This document shows positions 7,325 to 20,342 of a DNA stretch of 64,000 nt, piece by piece (positions within the stretch are counted from its first letter, which is position 1; the number at the start of each line of letters is the position of its first letter). Both the position numbers and the translations under genes were made by a program. The DNA lies in NCBI GenBank assembly GCA_947359465.1, contig OX375883.1:15192088-15256087 (forward strand). Direction: 5' to 3'. This DNA comes from Metellina segmentata. Its lineage: Eukaryota > Arthropoda > Arachnida > Araneae > Tetragnathidae. The notes beneath the pieces are model-generated. The model did no database searches and was not told where the DNA came from. It saw nothing but the letters and a program-made list of their open reading frames with translations.

Positions 7325-7483
7325 ATACTTACCTGGCACTGGGATAGCCTTGATCAACAAGGAGGCTTCCCCGAGCTGAGATTCACCATTGCACTTCGGT
7401 GGGTTGACGTTCGCCACATCCACAAAATGTGGTTGCTTGGGGTGTACAATTTTTGGTAGTGGGACTGCGTTCGCGCTCTCCCT
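7325..7483 (+). ncRNA. U1: U1 spliceosomal snRNA, unit 2
   Basis: The majority form of U1 in this array, with G at nt 49. It lies 377 bp downstream of the U4 ending at 6947, so the two form a same-strand pair, each with its own candidate proximal element. 5' end, U1A loop, Sm site and terminal hairpin are as in unit 1. Confidence 0.95.
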
Positions 7484-9247
7484 CATAATGATAATATAAG
7501 TTTTCACTTTATTTGCTCATCGTGCGATCAAGATATTTTGTGTATCCACATACGAAATTATTCATGACTGATTCTAATTCCAACATTGCCGTTCAGACAA
7601 AATTTATCATTACTTTTTTGTGACGATGCATTTCTCAGAGCTTACTATTTTTATGTTGACAAGGAAGAATTTCATTTTAAAAACACGAGTCTGGCATATG
7701 TCCCAAGAGGACAAAATCACATCCAATCCATTTAAAATACACCTTAGGCGAAACGGAAAATGTTGAATTTTCAGAACTTGTGTTCTTCTATTCAGAACTA
7801 TTCGTTTCAAATATTATTTAACTTCGTTGGACGAGTAGCTTAATCAGTATCGCACATTCCGTTTTATTTGTATGTGTGAACTTTGGATTGAGAATTGTTA
7901 TTCCGAGAGTAGTTTTTCTCAGCTGACTCATATGTTAAGCCGATTATAATGTTCTGTTTGTAATAAATTTGCTTTATATTTTAAAAACTATGGATTTATT
8001 CCATTTCGAATATACGAACAGAAATTAACGAAGAGTCTGAAAATAGGAAAAAATACCACACAACTGATTACTCTTCTATAGGATAACTATTTACTTTTAT
8101 GAAAAATCTTCACTTTTTCTGAAATATTGTTTTAGAAATTTGCTCAAGTTAAATATTTAGTTTCAAGGTCGTTGATCAGGTCTTTCCTTTCGAAGCTGGG
8201 GAACCAAGCTTTATTTGGCAAAACCAGTAAGAAATTTTACAGATCACTAATCCTTATTGATAATCCAGCAGTAGCGCAAATCCCCAGGTATGACCATCGT
8301 CTTATCTCCAACCACAAACGACCGAGGGCAATCCTCAATTCAGCTCCTATTTCCAACGGTAACCGGCTAACGGTGCCCATTTAAATATTAGGCAATCCAA
8401 CCTAATTGCTCAGGAGAACTATTCACTTCAGCGTCCCCGCCCTTACCACATGGTGCCCTGTCTACTATAGGACTCTATTAAGGAGTCCATTAACTCCCCT
8501 CACCGCTAAACCCTCATTGTTCGGTGTCCGTTTCTCACTCGGGTTCCCCGAAGGGTCCGTAGCCAATGTTGTTGGAGCAGCTCGACCCTTTTTCCCATCC
8601 ATCACTGTCAACCCGCTGGTATAACAGCTGACTTATTTACAATACATCTATGCTCGAAACTGTTCTGCTATGTTGTCTTTGTCTTTTCAATGCATTTTTA
8701 TTGCGTCCATGCTTCTTCTTCAGTTCAGTCTGATATCCCCACTTCCAGTTCCTTATCCAAGCCCATTCATTTTATTTGTCCTGTAACCTTATATCTATGT
8801 TATAAAATTTTTATTACCGGGAGATAGAGGGCCTTTGGCTCAGAAACTTCCAACAAATCTTCATCCTCCTCCTCTAATAAATGGTAGAACACAATTCACA
8901 TCAGCAACTGTTAGTCCTTCTACCCCGCGTTTCAATGGAACTGCACTCTGTTGATGGGCAAATGGTATCAGTAAAGTTTGCTCAAGGGAAACTAACTTTA
9001 CTTTTCTTGTAGCACCATCTGTAAGTCGTTTTTTAATCTTCCAGTTGACTCCTTTTTTTAAAAAAATTCATTTGTGGGATGGAGATATTTTTTCTTCATT
9101 CAAAGGATAGGGATGAGAACGTTTGAAAAAATTATTTAATTGAATTATTTCTGGGGAACGATGACTGGTAGCATTGTTTTTATTATTGCTAAACAGATTG
9201 TAGAGACACCACTACAAAGTATAACCTTTCTTATATCAATAGTTAGG

Positions 9248-9458
9248 CCAACCTACTGTTATAATTGCCAAAGTGTTGGTCTGTAGATAAAAACTTCCTT
9301 CCTTCGTTCGAATCGGGGTTTGGGCATGGATGTAAGATGTGTTGCCCATTGATAGGGGCATTGCTGGTCCACCCATTGGGTGCCTTTTCATAAGTGACCT
9401 CCGCTTCAGACTTGTATTGCCAAGTGTTCAGTGCCAGCCTTTGGAGAAAAAAAATTTT
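9248..9458 (+). mobile_element. SINE between promoter and U1-psi, unit 2
   Basis: Same insertion as at 2821, in the same place, hence older than the amplification of the unit. TGTAGATAAA variant. Confidence 0.75.
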
Positions 9459-9460
9459 AC

Positions 9461-9617
9461 ATAGTTACCTGGAAATACCTAGAGCAATATGGACGTTTTC
9501 CTGAGACAAGATTCACCATTGCTCTTCGGTAGGTTGACGTTCCCCACATCTACAAAGTGTGGTTGCTTTGGGTGCACAATATTTGGTAGTGTGACTGCAC
9601 TCGTTCGCACTCTCCCT
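9461..9617 (+). pseudogene. Degenerate U1 snRNA (U1-psi), unit 2
   Basis: Matches the copy at 3034 by eye (ACAAGATTC and TTCCCCAC variants). Confidence 0.85.
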
Positions 9618-10690
9618 AACATTAATAACAGATTTTCACATATTGTGATCATAGTGTCTTTAAGATAATTTCTATATCCACGAACGAAATTCTTCATGAG
9701 TGATATTCTGGTTCTGTGTTTTTTTTCTGTGACAACGCTTTTGACGCATTACGAAGCGTGCTATTTTTATGTTGCCAAGAAGAATTCGATTTGAAAAAAA
9801 ATTACCGTTTTAAGCTTAACGGAAAATGTTGGATCTACAGAATTTGCGTTCGTATTCTGAACTTTTCGTATCAAATACTCTTTGACTGACTTTATTATTG
9901 AACAGGAAGATCAATCGGTATCGCATTCCGTTTTATTTGAACGTGTGACCTTTGGATTGAGAATTGTTATTCTTAGAGTAGTTTTTCCCAGTTGCAGTTC
10001 TCGGAGCTCCAGATTCAGGGTGCAAAAGGAACAAGTGAACGAGTAAATTGCTCATTAGAGCTCTCTTAAAAAAATTATGTTACAATGGAAAGCATATTTT
10101 GTTTATATGAAAAAAGACAAATTTTTAAGATTATTATATAGCATTTCAATCACACAACTTTCACACACTTTTGAAATTCTCTCTAGCCTCTGTCCATACA
10201 CATAGCTCATCTTTGTATTCTAAAGCAACACTGTATGCAGGTATAACTAAAGAGTTAAACTGTCTTTAGAAAATTGCATTGTAAAAAATCAGCATGCAGC
10301 CATGTTTTGATTCTATTCACTAGCGAAATCAAATAATCATCTTCACCTCCCCTTTCCTTGATTTAGACTCATTCAATTTATAAAGTATTTCAGATTCACT
10401 TACTTTAACACATAAATTTCATTTTTTTTAAATTTTAAACGATTTACAAGATTTTTAAAAAAACTTTATGTACTAACAAAATAAAAAAAAATTGGAAAAC
10501 AAAATTGTAGCTCATGTGTCCTCTCTGTGTAATTTATATAAAAATGTAACTTTTTAAAAAAATCAGAGAAAGTTGAAAACAAAAATTAATTTCTCACTTA
10601 AAATAACGAATTTTAAAAACGTTTTCTTTTGAGGTTTTTTTAAGCAGTCGAACCTTTTTTTTTGGTTTAGCCGAATGCACGGTAATCTGG

Positions 10691-12020
10691 TGTGTCATAA
10701 AGCCTACTTAAGCATCCGGCTGAAAATCCTCCAGCGAAATCCGAATCCGTCACAGACCAACTGATGAATATGGTTTGCAAAGAAAAAGTATGTACACAAT
10801 TTCCTTTCTGACAGGAGGCGCCAATGTTCTTCCTCTCGCGGGCGATTGCATTCTCTTGTGTAATCACACTCTTGAAATAGGGTAGCATGCAATGTGTAGT
10901 GCGGTGGGATTGGATGCTCATATTTTGTGGTATCCAGTTAACTTGTAAATTGATTAATGTTTAATATCAATAAATTCTTATATTCGAACCTTGAGAAACC
11001 GGTGTGTTGCTCACCCAATATAATGGCGTCCGCGACAGGACTTTTGAAGGATGTACTTAAATATTGATTTCGAAGACATGGATATCAATCGTGAAAGTAA
11101 ATTGAGAAAAACCCCTCCTAGTGCCTTTACGCGACGGTTTTAAATCAAATAAATCCATAATTGAAGCATCTGCGAGAAGGCCGTACAAGTTTCTTATAAT
11201 GTTCCAGAAGAAAGAGCTGCTCAGCTAAAGTAACACGATGATACAATATTACAAGAGCTGCTGGATGACGATGAAGCCGATCTAGACCACGAAATGGAGA
11301 TAAGTGAAACCTACCAAACTCAATTTCTTGACGTCACTATAAGTGTCCGTCAGATTTTAGATGTTTCTAGAGTAGATGCTGAAAGCATTGATGAAAATTG
11401 GGTGGAACAGAATTTGAGAAAGTTTAAGATTCCAAAACTTGAACTTGGAAAATTTGATGGAAATTTGACAGATTGGTTACCATTTTGGTATCAATTTAAA
11501 ATTACAGATGAAAATCCTGATATCGATGACTGTTGATAAGTTTGAGTATAACTTATCCAATCTACTATGATAGGTTCACAAGTTAGAGAAATTATTGAAA
11601 GTTTCCCTGCAACTGGTGACACTTACGCAAAGGCTATGGAAAGTTTAAAATCTCGGTTCGGTCGAGAAGACGTTTAGTTGAATTTTATAAAAACTTGAAC
11701 ATATTACCAAAATGATTTTCCCCCCAAGACGGGCACTGGACTTTATATCTGGCCACTACAGTTGGTCGAATACCTCCAACGGCGGACACTAAGGACCTGT
11801 CCTTGGCCACTACAAGGCCGGAAGTGATGGTCACTTGTGAAGGGACACCCAGTGGGAGGACTATCATTACTCCTAACAAAGGACATCACAATTTACATCC
11901 ATGCCCTGACCCCAGATTCTAACCGAGAACCTTCCGATCCAGAGGCAAACACCTTAACCACTAGACCGGTTGGTCGACTTACCAAAGTGTAATAGTAAAT
12001 CAATCAGTCTTAAGCAGTTA
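10691..12020 (+). mobile_element. BEL/Pao 5' remnant, unit 2
   Basis: LTR-like segment, primer binding site (from 11024) and broken gag (11078-12020). Keeps the GAGTAGATGC variant shared with units 1 and 8; differs from unit 1 in the LTR-like part (GTACACAA near 10791). Confidence 0.7.
11715..11978 (-). mobile_element. SINE nested in gag, unit 2
   Basis: Both target-site duplication copies are preserved (11704-11714 and 11979-11989). ATTACTCC variant, as in all later units. Confidence 0.85.
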
Positions 12021-13232
12021 AATAATATGAATTTATTTATATATATTTATTGAAGATGTCGTAAGGACAGCAACAACATGCAGTGGCCAAGTTAAACCGC
12101 GGATCAACGACAATCCCCGGGTTATCGAAACAACCGTATTCACAATGAACGTGGTTTAAGCCGCCGTTACAATTTGATCCTCGGAAATCGGCGAATTAGC
12201 TCTCGGTTGAGTGTTACAAATGCGCAGAGCTATCTTTTTGCGAAAAAAAATGGACGACACACTTATTTTAGTGCTAAATTACAGTTTTTTTGCGACATCG
12301 CGCATTTGACTGATTTTGCATGAATCTAAAAAGACCGTGAAACGGTGGAGTGGAGGTATACGTGACACTGTCGCCAATGCGTTTTTTTTGTCGCCACAAC
12401 ATGATGGCGGCGCCCATGTAGCAAAATCCACACTGTGAACCTTAGCATACATGGATTTGATACTAATTTTTGGGTATATAGATATAAGTCAGCGAAAATA
12501 TATAGAAAAATAAAACTAGCCCTCATTTTATTTCCTCCACTACGCTGTAAATCCGGTTTATTTCCTGGAGGAAGGCCAGAAACTTACTCTGCAGCTCCGT
12601 CACCAAATGTTAAGCCGCCAAATGTATGCGGCAAGGTAGCCGTCAAACTTATCTTTTACCCAACCGCCAGTTAAACTATTCACTGCTACAGCTAATATCG
12701 GGTAAGTGAACAACGAACAAAAGGAAACAAGTGCAACGATAAAAAAGAAGTGGCGCATTAAATGTCGTTTTCGCTAATCGTTAACCAAGAAATACAAATC
12801 TAAACCAATCAGAGCACGTTTTCTAATCCAAGCACGTTTTAATTCCAATCACCAGAACGTCTTCAATTCTGGAAAATTCTAAATAGGGTTGCCTTTAAAC
12901 AGCATCGCCACTGAGAAATCGCCACTGTCAGGTACTCCACCATTCAACAGAGGATACAGCAGATGCAAATTCGTCGGTTCAAGGGCTTCGGGTCAACACC
13001 TAGAGGGCGCTACAAAGTACACCAAACTGAATAATCGAAAAGAATAAAACTTGTACTTGTGTAACAATTATTTCCTTAAATGCCATCCTATCAAATTCAG
13101 TCTGTAATAAATCCAAAATTCCTCAAAATATTTATACTTATTTGTGCATATAAAATTTACTTTCTTATATATACCTACCACTAAATGTATTAAATAGTTT
13201 TTGATTGGTGGTTTTCAATATTTACACTCGGT

Positions 13233-13377
13233 AGCTTTGCGCAGAGGCAGTGTCATAGCCAATGAGGTTCTACCGAGGCGTGACTATTGCTAGTTGAAAA
13301 CTTTTCCCAATACCCCGCCATGTCGACGTGCAATACCGTCGGCAAAGGCAATTTTTGGAAGCTCTTTCGGGAGCTTA
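13233..13377 (+). ncRNA. U4: U4 spliceosomal snRNA, unit 2
   Basis: No difference from the copy at 6803 seen by eye; proximal element at 13178. The spacer upstream lacks a CA dinucleotide, which shortens the distance to the distal motif by 2 bp. Confidence 0.97.
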
Positions 13378-13754
13378 TCTTTTAAATGGTAGAACACAAA
13401 CAATTCACTTCAGCAACCGCAACTCCTTCTATCCCGCGTTTCAGACCGTGTCAGTGAAGATATGTTCATGGGAAACTCACTTTACTTTTCTGGTACATAT
13501 AGCGCCATCTGTTAGTTGGTTTTGAGAACTTTAAGTTGACTCCTCTTGTTTTTTAAAAATTGATTTGTGAGATGGATATATTTTCTTAATTATAAGGATA
13601 GAGATAGAATGTTTGTAAAACTCAATTCGCTGCATTCTTCCTAAGGAACGACGACTGATAGTCTTGTTCTTATTATTGCTAAACAGATTGTCTAACCACC
13701 ACTACAAAGTATTGTCTTTCTTATGTTAGCAGCTGGAATGCTACAGTGAAACTC

Positions 13755-13913
13755 ATACTTACCTGGCACTGGGATAGCCTTGATCAACAAGGAGGCTTCC
13801 CCGAGCTGAGATTCACCATTGCACTTCGGTGGGTTGACGTTCGCCACATCCACAAAATGTGGTTGCTTGGGGTGTACAATTTTTGGTAGTGGGACTGCGT
13901 TCGCGCTCTCCCT
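13755..13913 (+). ncRNA. U1: U1 spliceosomal snRNA, unit 3
   Basis: Majority form. Followed by the CATAATG flank variant. Confidence 0.95.
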
Positions 13914-15678
13914 CATAATGATAATATAAGTTTTCACTTTATTTGCTCATCGTGCGATCAAGATATTTTGTGTATCCACATACGAAATTATTCATGACTG
14001 ATTCTAATTCCAACATTGCCGTTCAGACAAAATTTATCATTACTTTTTTGTGACGATGCATTTCTCAGAGCTTACTATTTTTATGTTGACAAGGAAGAAT
14101 TTCATTTTAAAAACACGAGTCTGGCATATGTCCCAAGAGGACAAAATCACATCCAATCCATTTAAAATACACCTTAGGCGAAACGGAAAATGTTGAATTT
14201 TCAGAACTTGTGTTCTTCTATTCAGAACTATTCGTTTCAAATATTATTTAACTTCGTTGGACGAGTAGCTTAATCAGTATCGCACATTCCGTTTTATTTG
14301 TATGTGTGAACTTTGGATTGAGAATTGTTATTCCGAGAGTAGTTTTTCTCAGCTGACTCATATGTTAAGCCGATTATAATGTTCTGTTTGTAATAAATTT
14401 GCTTTATATTTTAAAAACTATGGATTTATTCCATTTCGAATATACGAACAGAAATTAACGAAGAGTCTGAAAATAGGAAAAAATACCACACAACTGATTA
14501 CTCTTCTATAGGATAACTATTTACTTTTATGAAAAATCTTCACTTTTTCTGAAATATTGTTTTAGAAATTTGCTCAAGTTAAATATTTAGTTTCAAGGTC
14601 GTTGATCAGGTCTTTCCTTTCGAAGCTGGGGAACCAAGCTTTATTTGGCAAAACCAGTAAGAAATTTTACAGATCACTAATCCTTATTGATAATCCAGCA
14701 GTAGCGCAAATCCCCAGGTATGACCATCGTCTTATCTCCAACCACAAACGACCGAGGGCAATCCTCAATTCAGCTCCTATTTCCAACGGTAACCGGCTAA
14801 CGGTGAACATTTAAATATTAGGCAATCCAACCTAATTGCTCAGGAGAACTATTCACTTCAGCGTCCCCGCCCTTACCACATGGTGCCCTGTCTACTATAG
14901 GACTCTATTAAGGAGTCCATTAACTCCCCTCACCGCTAAACCCTCATTGTTCGGTGTCCGTTTCTCACTCGGGTTCCCCGAAGGGTCCGTAGCCAATGTT
15001 GTTGGAGCAGCTCGACCCTTTTTTCGCATCCATCACTGTCAACCCGCTGGTATAACAGCTGACTTATTTACAATACATCTATGCTCGAAACTGTTCTGCT
15101 ATGTTGTCTTTGTCTTTTCAATGCATTTTTATTGCGTCCATGCTTCTTCTTCAGTTCAGTCTGATATCCCCACTTCCAGTTCCTAATCCAAGCCCATTCA
15201 TTTTATTTGTCCTGTAACCTTATATCTATGTTATAAAATTTTTATTACCGGGAGATAGAGGGCCTTTGGCTCAGAAACTTCCAACAAATCTTCATCCTTC
15301 TCCTCTAATAAATGGTAGAACACAATTCACATCAGCAACTGTTAGTCCTTCTACCCCGCGTTTCAGTGGAACTGCACTCTGTTGATGGGCAAATGGTATC
15401 AGTAAAGTTTGCTCAAGGGAAACTAACTTTACTTTTCTTGTAGCACCATCTGTAAGTCGTTTTTTAATCTTCCAGTTGACTCCTTTTTTTTTTTAAATTC
15501 ATTTGTGGGATGGAGATATTTTTTCTTCATTCAAAGGATAGGGATGAGAACGTTTGAAAAAATTATTTAATTGAATTATTTCTGGGGAACGATGACTGGT
15601 AGCATTGTTTTTATTATTGCTAAACAGATTGTAGAGACACCACTACAAAGTATAACCTTTCTTATATCAATAGTTAGG

Positions 15679-15890
15679 CCAACCTACTGTTATAATTGCC
15701 AAAGTGTTGGTCTGTATATAAAAACTTCCTTCCTTCGTTCGAATCGGGGTTTGGGCATGGATGTAAGATGTGTTGCCCATTGATAGGGGCATTGCTGGTC
15801 CACCCATTGGGTGCCTTTTCATAAGTGACCTCCGCTTCAGACTTTGTATTGCCAAGTGTTCAGTGCCAGCCTTTGGAGAAAAAAAATTTT
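15679..15890 (+). mobile_element. SINE between promoter and U1-psi, unit 3
   Basis: TGTATATAAA variant and one extra T (GACTTTGTATT near 15841) relative to units 1 and 2. Confidence 0.75.
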
Positions 15891-15892
15891 AC

Positions 15893-16049
15893 ATAGTTAC
15901 CTGGAAATACCTAGAGCAATATGGACGTTTTCCTGAGACAAGGTTCACCATTGCTCTTCGGTAGGTTGACGTTCCACACATCTACAAAGTGTGGTTGCTT
16001 TGGGTGCACAATATTTGGTAGTGTGACTGCACTCGTTCGCACTCTCCCT
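15893..16049 (+). pseudogene. Degenerate U1 snRNA (U1-psi), unit 3
   Basis: Two substitutions relative to units 1 and 2: ACAAGGTTC and TTCCACAC. The non-canonical ATAGTTACC start is kept. Confidence 0.85.
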
Positions 16050-17123
16050 AACATTAATAACAGATTTTCACATATTGTGATCATAGTGTCTTTAAGATAA
16101 TTTCTATATCCACGAACGAAATTCTTCATGAGTGATATTCTGGTTCTGTGTTTTTTTTCTGTGACAACGCTTTTGACGCATTACGAAGCGTGCTATTTTT
16201 ATGTTGCCAAGGAAGAATTTGATTTGAAAAAAAATTACCGTTTTAAGCTTAACGGAAAATGTTGGATCTACAGAATTTGCGTTCGTATTCTGAACTTTTC
16301 GTATCAAATACTCTTTGACTTACTTTATTATTGAACAGGAAGATCAATCGGTATCGCATTCCGTTTTATTTGAACGTGTGACCTTTGGATTGAGAATTAT
16401 TATTCTTAGAGTAGTTTTTCCCAGTTGAAGTTCTCGGAGCTCCAGATTCAGGGTGCAAAAGGAACAAGTGAACGAGTAAATTGCTCATTAGAGCTCTCTT
16501 AAAAAAATTATGTTACAATGGAAAGCATATTTTGTTTATATGAAAAAAGACAAATTTTTAAGATTATTATATAGCATTTCAATCACACAACTTTCACACA
16601 CTTTTGAAATTCTCTCTAGCCTCTGTCCATACACATAGCTCATCTTTGTATTCTAAAGCAACACTGTATGCAGGTATAACTAAAGAGTTAAACTGTCTTT
16701 AGAAAATTGCATTGTAAAAAATCAGCATGCAGCCATGTTTTGATTCTATTCACTAGCGAAATCAAATAATCATCTTCACCTCCCCTTTCCTTGATTTAGA
16801 CTCATTCAATTTATAAAGTATTTCAGATTCACTTACTTTAACACATAAATTTCATTTTTTTTTAATTTTAAACGATTTACAAGATTTTTAAAAAAACTTT
16901 ATGTACTAACAAAATAAAAAAAAATTGGAAAACAAAATTGTAGCTCATGTGTCCTCTCTGTGTAATTTATATAAAAATGTAACTTTTTAAAAAAATCAGA
17001 GAAAGTTGAAAACAAAAATTAATTTCTCACTTAAAATAACGAATTTTAAAAACGTTTTCTTTTGAGGTTTTTTTAAGCAGTCGAACCTTTTTTTTTGGTT
17101 TAGCCGAATGCACGGTAATCTGG

Positions 17124-18453
17124 TGTGTCATAAAGCCTACTTAAGCATCCGGCTGAAAATCCTCCAGCGAAATCCGAATCCGTCACAGACCAACTGATGA
17201 ATATGGTTTGCAAAGAAAAAGTATGTAAACAATTTCCTTTCTGACAGGAGGCGCCAATGTTCTTCCTCTCGCGGGCGATTGCATTCTCTTGTGTAATCAC
17301 ACTCTTGAAATAGGGTAGCATGCAATGTGTAGTGCGGTGGGATTGGATGCTCATATTTTGTGGTATCCAGTTAACTTGTAAATTGATTAATGTTTAATAT
17401 CAATAAATTCTTATATTCGAACCTTGAGAAACCGGTGTGTTGCTCACCCAATATAATGGCGTCCGCGACAGGACTTTTGAAGGATGTACTTAAATATTGA
17501 TTTCGAAGACATGGATATCAATCGTGAAAGTAAATTGAGAAAAACCCCTCCTAGTGCCTTTACGCGACGGTTTTAAATCAAATAAATCCATAATTGAAGC
17601 ATCTGCGAGAAGGCCGTACAAGTTTCTTATAATGTTCCAGAAGAAAGAGCTGCTCAGCTAAAGTAACACGATGATACAATATTACAAGAGCTGCTGGATG
17701 ACGATGAAGCCGATCTAGACCACGAAATAGAGATAAGTGAAACCTACCAAACTCAATTTCTTGACGTCACTATAAGTGTCCGTCAGATTTTAGATGTTTC
17801 TAGAGAAGATGCTGAAAGCATTGATGAAAATTGGGTGGAACAGAATTTGAGAAAGTTTAAGATTCCAAAACTTGAACTTGGAAAATTTGATGGAAATTTG
17901 ACAGATTGGTTACCATTTTGGTATCAATTTAAAATTACAGATGAAAATCCTGATATCGATGACTGTTGATAAGTTTGAGTATAACTTATCCAATCTACTA
18001 TGATAGGTTCACAAGTTAGAGAAATTATTGAAAGTTTCCCTGCAACTGGTGACACTTACGCAAAGGCTATGGAAAGTTTAAAATCTCGGTTCGGTCGAGA
18101 AGACGTTTAGTTGAATTTTATAAAAACTTGAACATATTACCAAAATGATTTTCCCCCCAAGACGGGCACTGGACTTTATATCTGGCCACTACAGTTGGTC
18201 GAATACCTCCAACGGCGGACACTAAGGACCTGTCCTTGGCCACTACAAGGCCGGAAGTGATGGTCACTTGTGAAGGGACACCCAGTGGGAGGACTATCAT
18301 TACTCCTAACAAAGGACATCACAATTTACATCCATGCCCTGACCCCAGATTCTAACCGAGAACCTTCCGATCCAGAGGCAAACACCTTAACCACTAGACC
18401 GGTTGGTCGACTTACCAAAGTGTAATAGTAAATCAATCAGTCTTAAGCAGTTA
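17124..18453 (+). mobile_element. BEL/Pao 5' remnant, unit 3
   Basis: The gag part (17511-18453) has lost the ATG that opens the longest intact stretch in other units (ATA at 17727-17729), a further sign that this frame is not under selection. GAGAAGATGC variant. Confidence 0.7.
18148..18411 (-). mobile_element. SINE nested in gag, unit 3
   Basis: Same insertion and target-site duplication as in unit 2. Confidence 0.85.
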
Positions 18454-19661
18454 AATAATATGAATTTATTTATATATATTTATTGAAGATGTCGTAAGGA
18501 CAGCAACAACATGCAGTGGCCGAGTTAAACCGCGGATCAACGACAATCCCCGGGTTATCGAAACAACCGTATTCACAATGAACGTGGTTTAAGCCGCCGT
18601 TACAATTTGATCCTCGGAAATCGGCGAATTAGCTCTCGGTTGAGTGTTACAAATGCGCAGAGCTATCTTTTTGCGAAAAAAAATGGACGACACACTTATT
18701 TTAGTGCTAAATTACAGTTTTTTTGCGACATCGCGCATTTGACTGATTTTGCATGAATCTAAAAAGACCGTGAAACGGTGGAGTGGAGGTATACGTGACA
18801 CTGTCGCCAATGCGTTTTTTTTGTCGCCACAACATGATGGCGGCGCCCATGTAGCAAAATCCACACTGTGAACCTTAGCATACATGGATTTGATACTAAT
18901 TTTTGGGTAGATAAGTCAGCGAAAATATATAGAAAAATAAAACTAGCCCTCATTTTATTTCCTCCACTACGCTGTAAATCCGGTTTATTTCCTGGAGGAA
19001 GGCCAGAAACTTACTCTGCAGCTCCGTCACCAAATGTTAAGCCGCCAAATGTATGCGGCAAGGTAGCCGTCAAACTTATCTTTTACCCAACCGCCAGTTA
19101 AACTATTCACTGCTACAGCTAATATCGGGTAAGTGAACAACGAACAAAAGGAAACAAGTGCAACGATAAAAAAGAAGTGGCGCATTAAATGTCGTTTTCG
19201 CTAATCGTTAACCAAGAAATACAAATCTAAACCAATCAGAGCACGTTTTCTAATCCAAGCACGTTTTAATTCCAATCACCAGAACGTCTTCAATTCTGGA
19301 AAATTCTAAATAGGGTTGCCTTTAAACAGCATCGCCACTGAGAAATCGCCACTGTCAGGTACTCCACCATTCAACAGAGGATACAGCAGATGCAAATTCG
19401 TCGGTTCAAGGGCTTCGGGTCAACACCTAGAGGGCGCTACAAAGTACACCAAACTGAATAATCGAAAAGAATAAAACTTGTACTTGTGTAACAATTATTT
19501 CCTTAAATGCCATCCTATCAAATTCACAGTCTGTAATAAATCCAAAATTCCTCAAAATATTTATACTTATTTGTGCATATAAAATTTACTTTCTTATATA
19601 TACCTACCACTAAATGTATTAAATAGTTTTTGATTGGTGGTTTTCAATATTTACACTCGGT

Positions 19662-19806
19662 AGCTTTGCGCAGAGGCAGTGTCATAGCCAATGAGGTTCT
19701 ACCGAGGCGTGACTATTGCTAGTTGAAAACTTTTCCCAATACCCCGCCATGTCGACGTGCAATACCGTCGGCAAAGGCAATTTTTGGAAGCTCTTTCGGG
19801 AGCTTA
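19662..19806 (+). ncRNA. U4: U4 spliceosomal snRNA, unit 3
   Basis: No difference from the copy at 6803 seen by eye; proximal element at 19607, distal motif at 19429. Confidence 0.97.
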
Positions 19807-20183
19807 TCTTTTAAATGGTAGAACACAAACAATTCACTTCAGCAACCGCAACTCCTTCTATCCCGCGTTTCAGACCGTGTCAGTGAAGATATGTTCATGG
19901 GAAACTCACTTTACTTTTCTGGTACATATAGCGCCATCTGTTAGTTGGTTTTGAGAACTTTAAGTTGACTCCTCTTGTTTTTTAAAAATTGATTTGTGAG
20001 ATGGATATATTTTCTTAATTATAAGGATAGAGATAGAATGTTTGTAAAACTCAATTCGCTGCATTCTTCCTAAGGAACGACGACTGATAGTCTTGTTCTT
20101 ATTATTGCTAAACAGATTGTCTAACCACCACTACAAAGTATTGTCTTTCTTATGTTAGCAGCTGGAATGCTACAGTGAAACTC

Positions 20184-20342
20184 ATACTTACCTGGCACTG
20201 GGATAGCCTTGATCAACAAGGAGGCTTCCCCGAGCTGAGATTCACCATTGCACTTCGGTGGGTTGACGTTCGCCACATCCACAAAATGTGGTTGCTTGGG
20301 GTGTACAATTTTTGGTAGTGGGACTGCGTTCGCGCTCTCCCT
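20184..20342 (+). ncRNA. U1: U1 spliceosomal snRNA, unit 4
   Basis: Majority form. First copy with CGTAATG in the immediate 3' flank. Confidence 0.95.

Larger units (their letters stand above)
6980..13409 (+). repeat. Tandem snRNA repeat, unit 2 (6430 bp)
   Basis: Same order of parts as unit 1. Distinguishing marks are one G missing near 9778, a longer TA-rich tract near 12476 (GGTATATAGATATAAG), CCAAGTT instead of CCGAGTT near 12087, and loss of a CA dinucleotide about 135 bp upstream of U4. Units 1 and 2 share CGGTGCCCAT near 8374 and the variant without an extra T before the GCATCC block near 8595. Confidence 0.97.
13410..19838 (+). repeat. Tandem snRNA repeat, unit 3 (6429 bp)
   Basis: First unit with the CGGTGAACAT variant near 14804 and the extra T near 15025 that fuses two short frames into one of 116 codons. 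It still has the U1 3' flank variant CATAATG found in units 1, 2 and 6. The gag remnant has lost an ATG (ATA at 17727). Confidence 0.97.

Noticed and set aside
14836..15186. 116-codon frame, the longest in the window
   Set aside because: It exists only in units 3-10 through one extra T in a T run; units 1 and 2 stop after 72 codons. No recognised domain.
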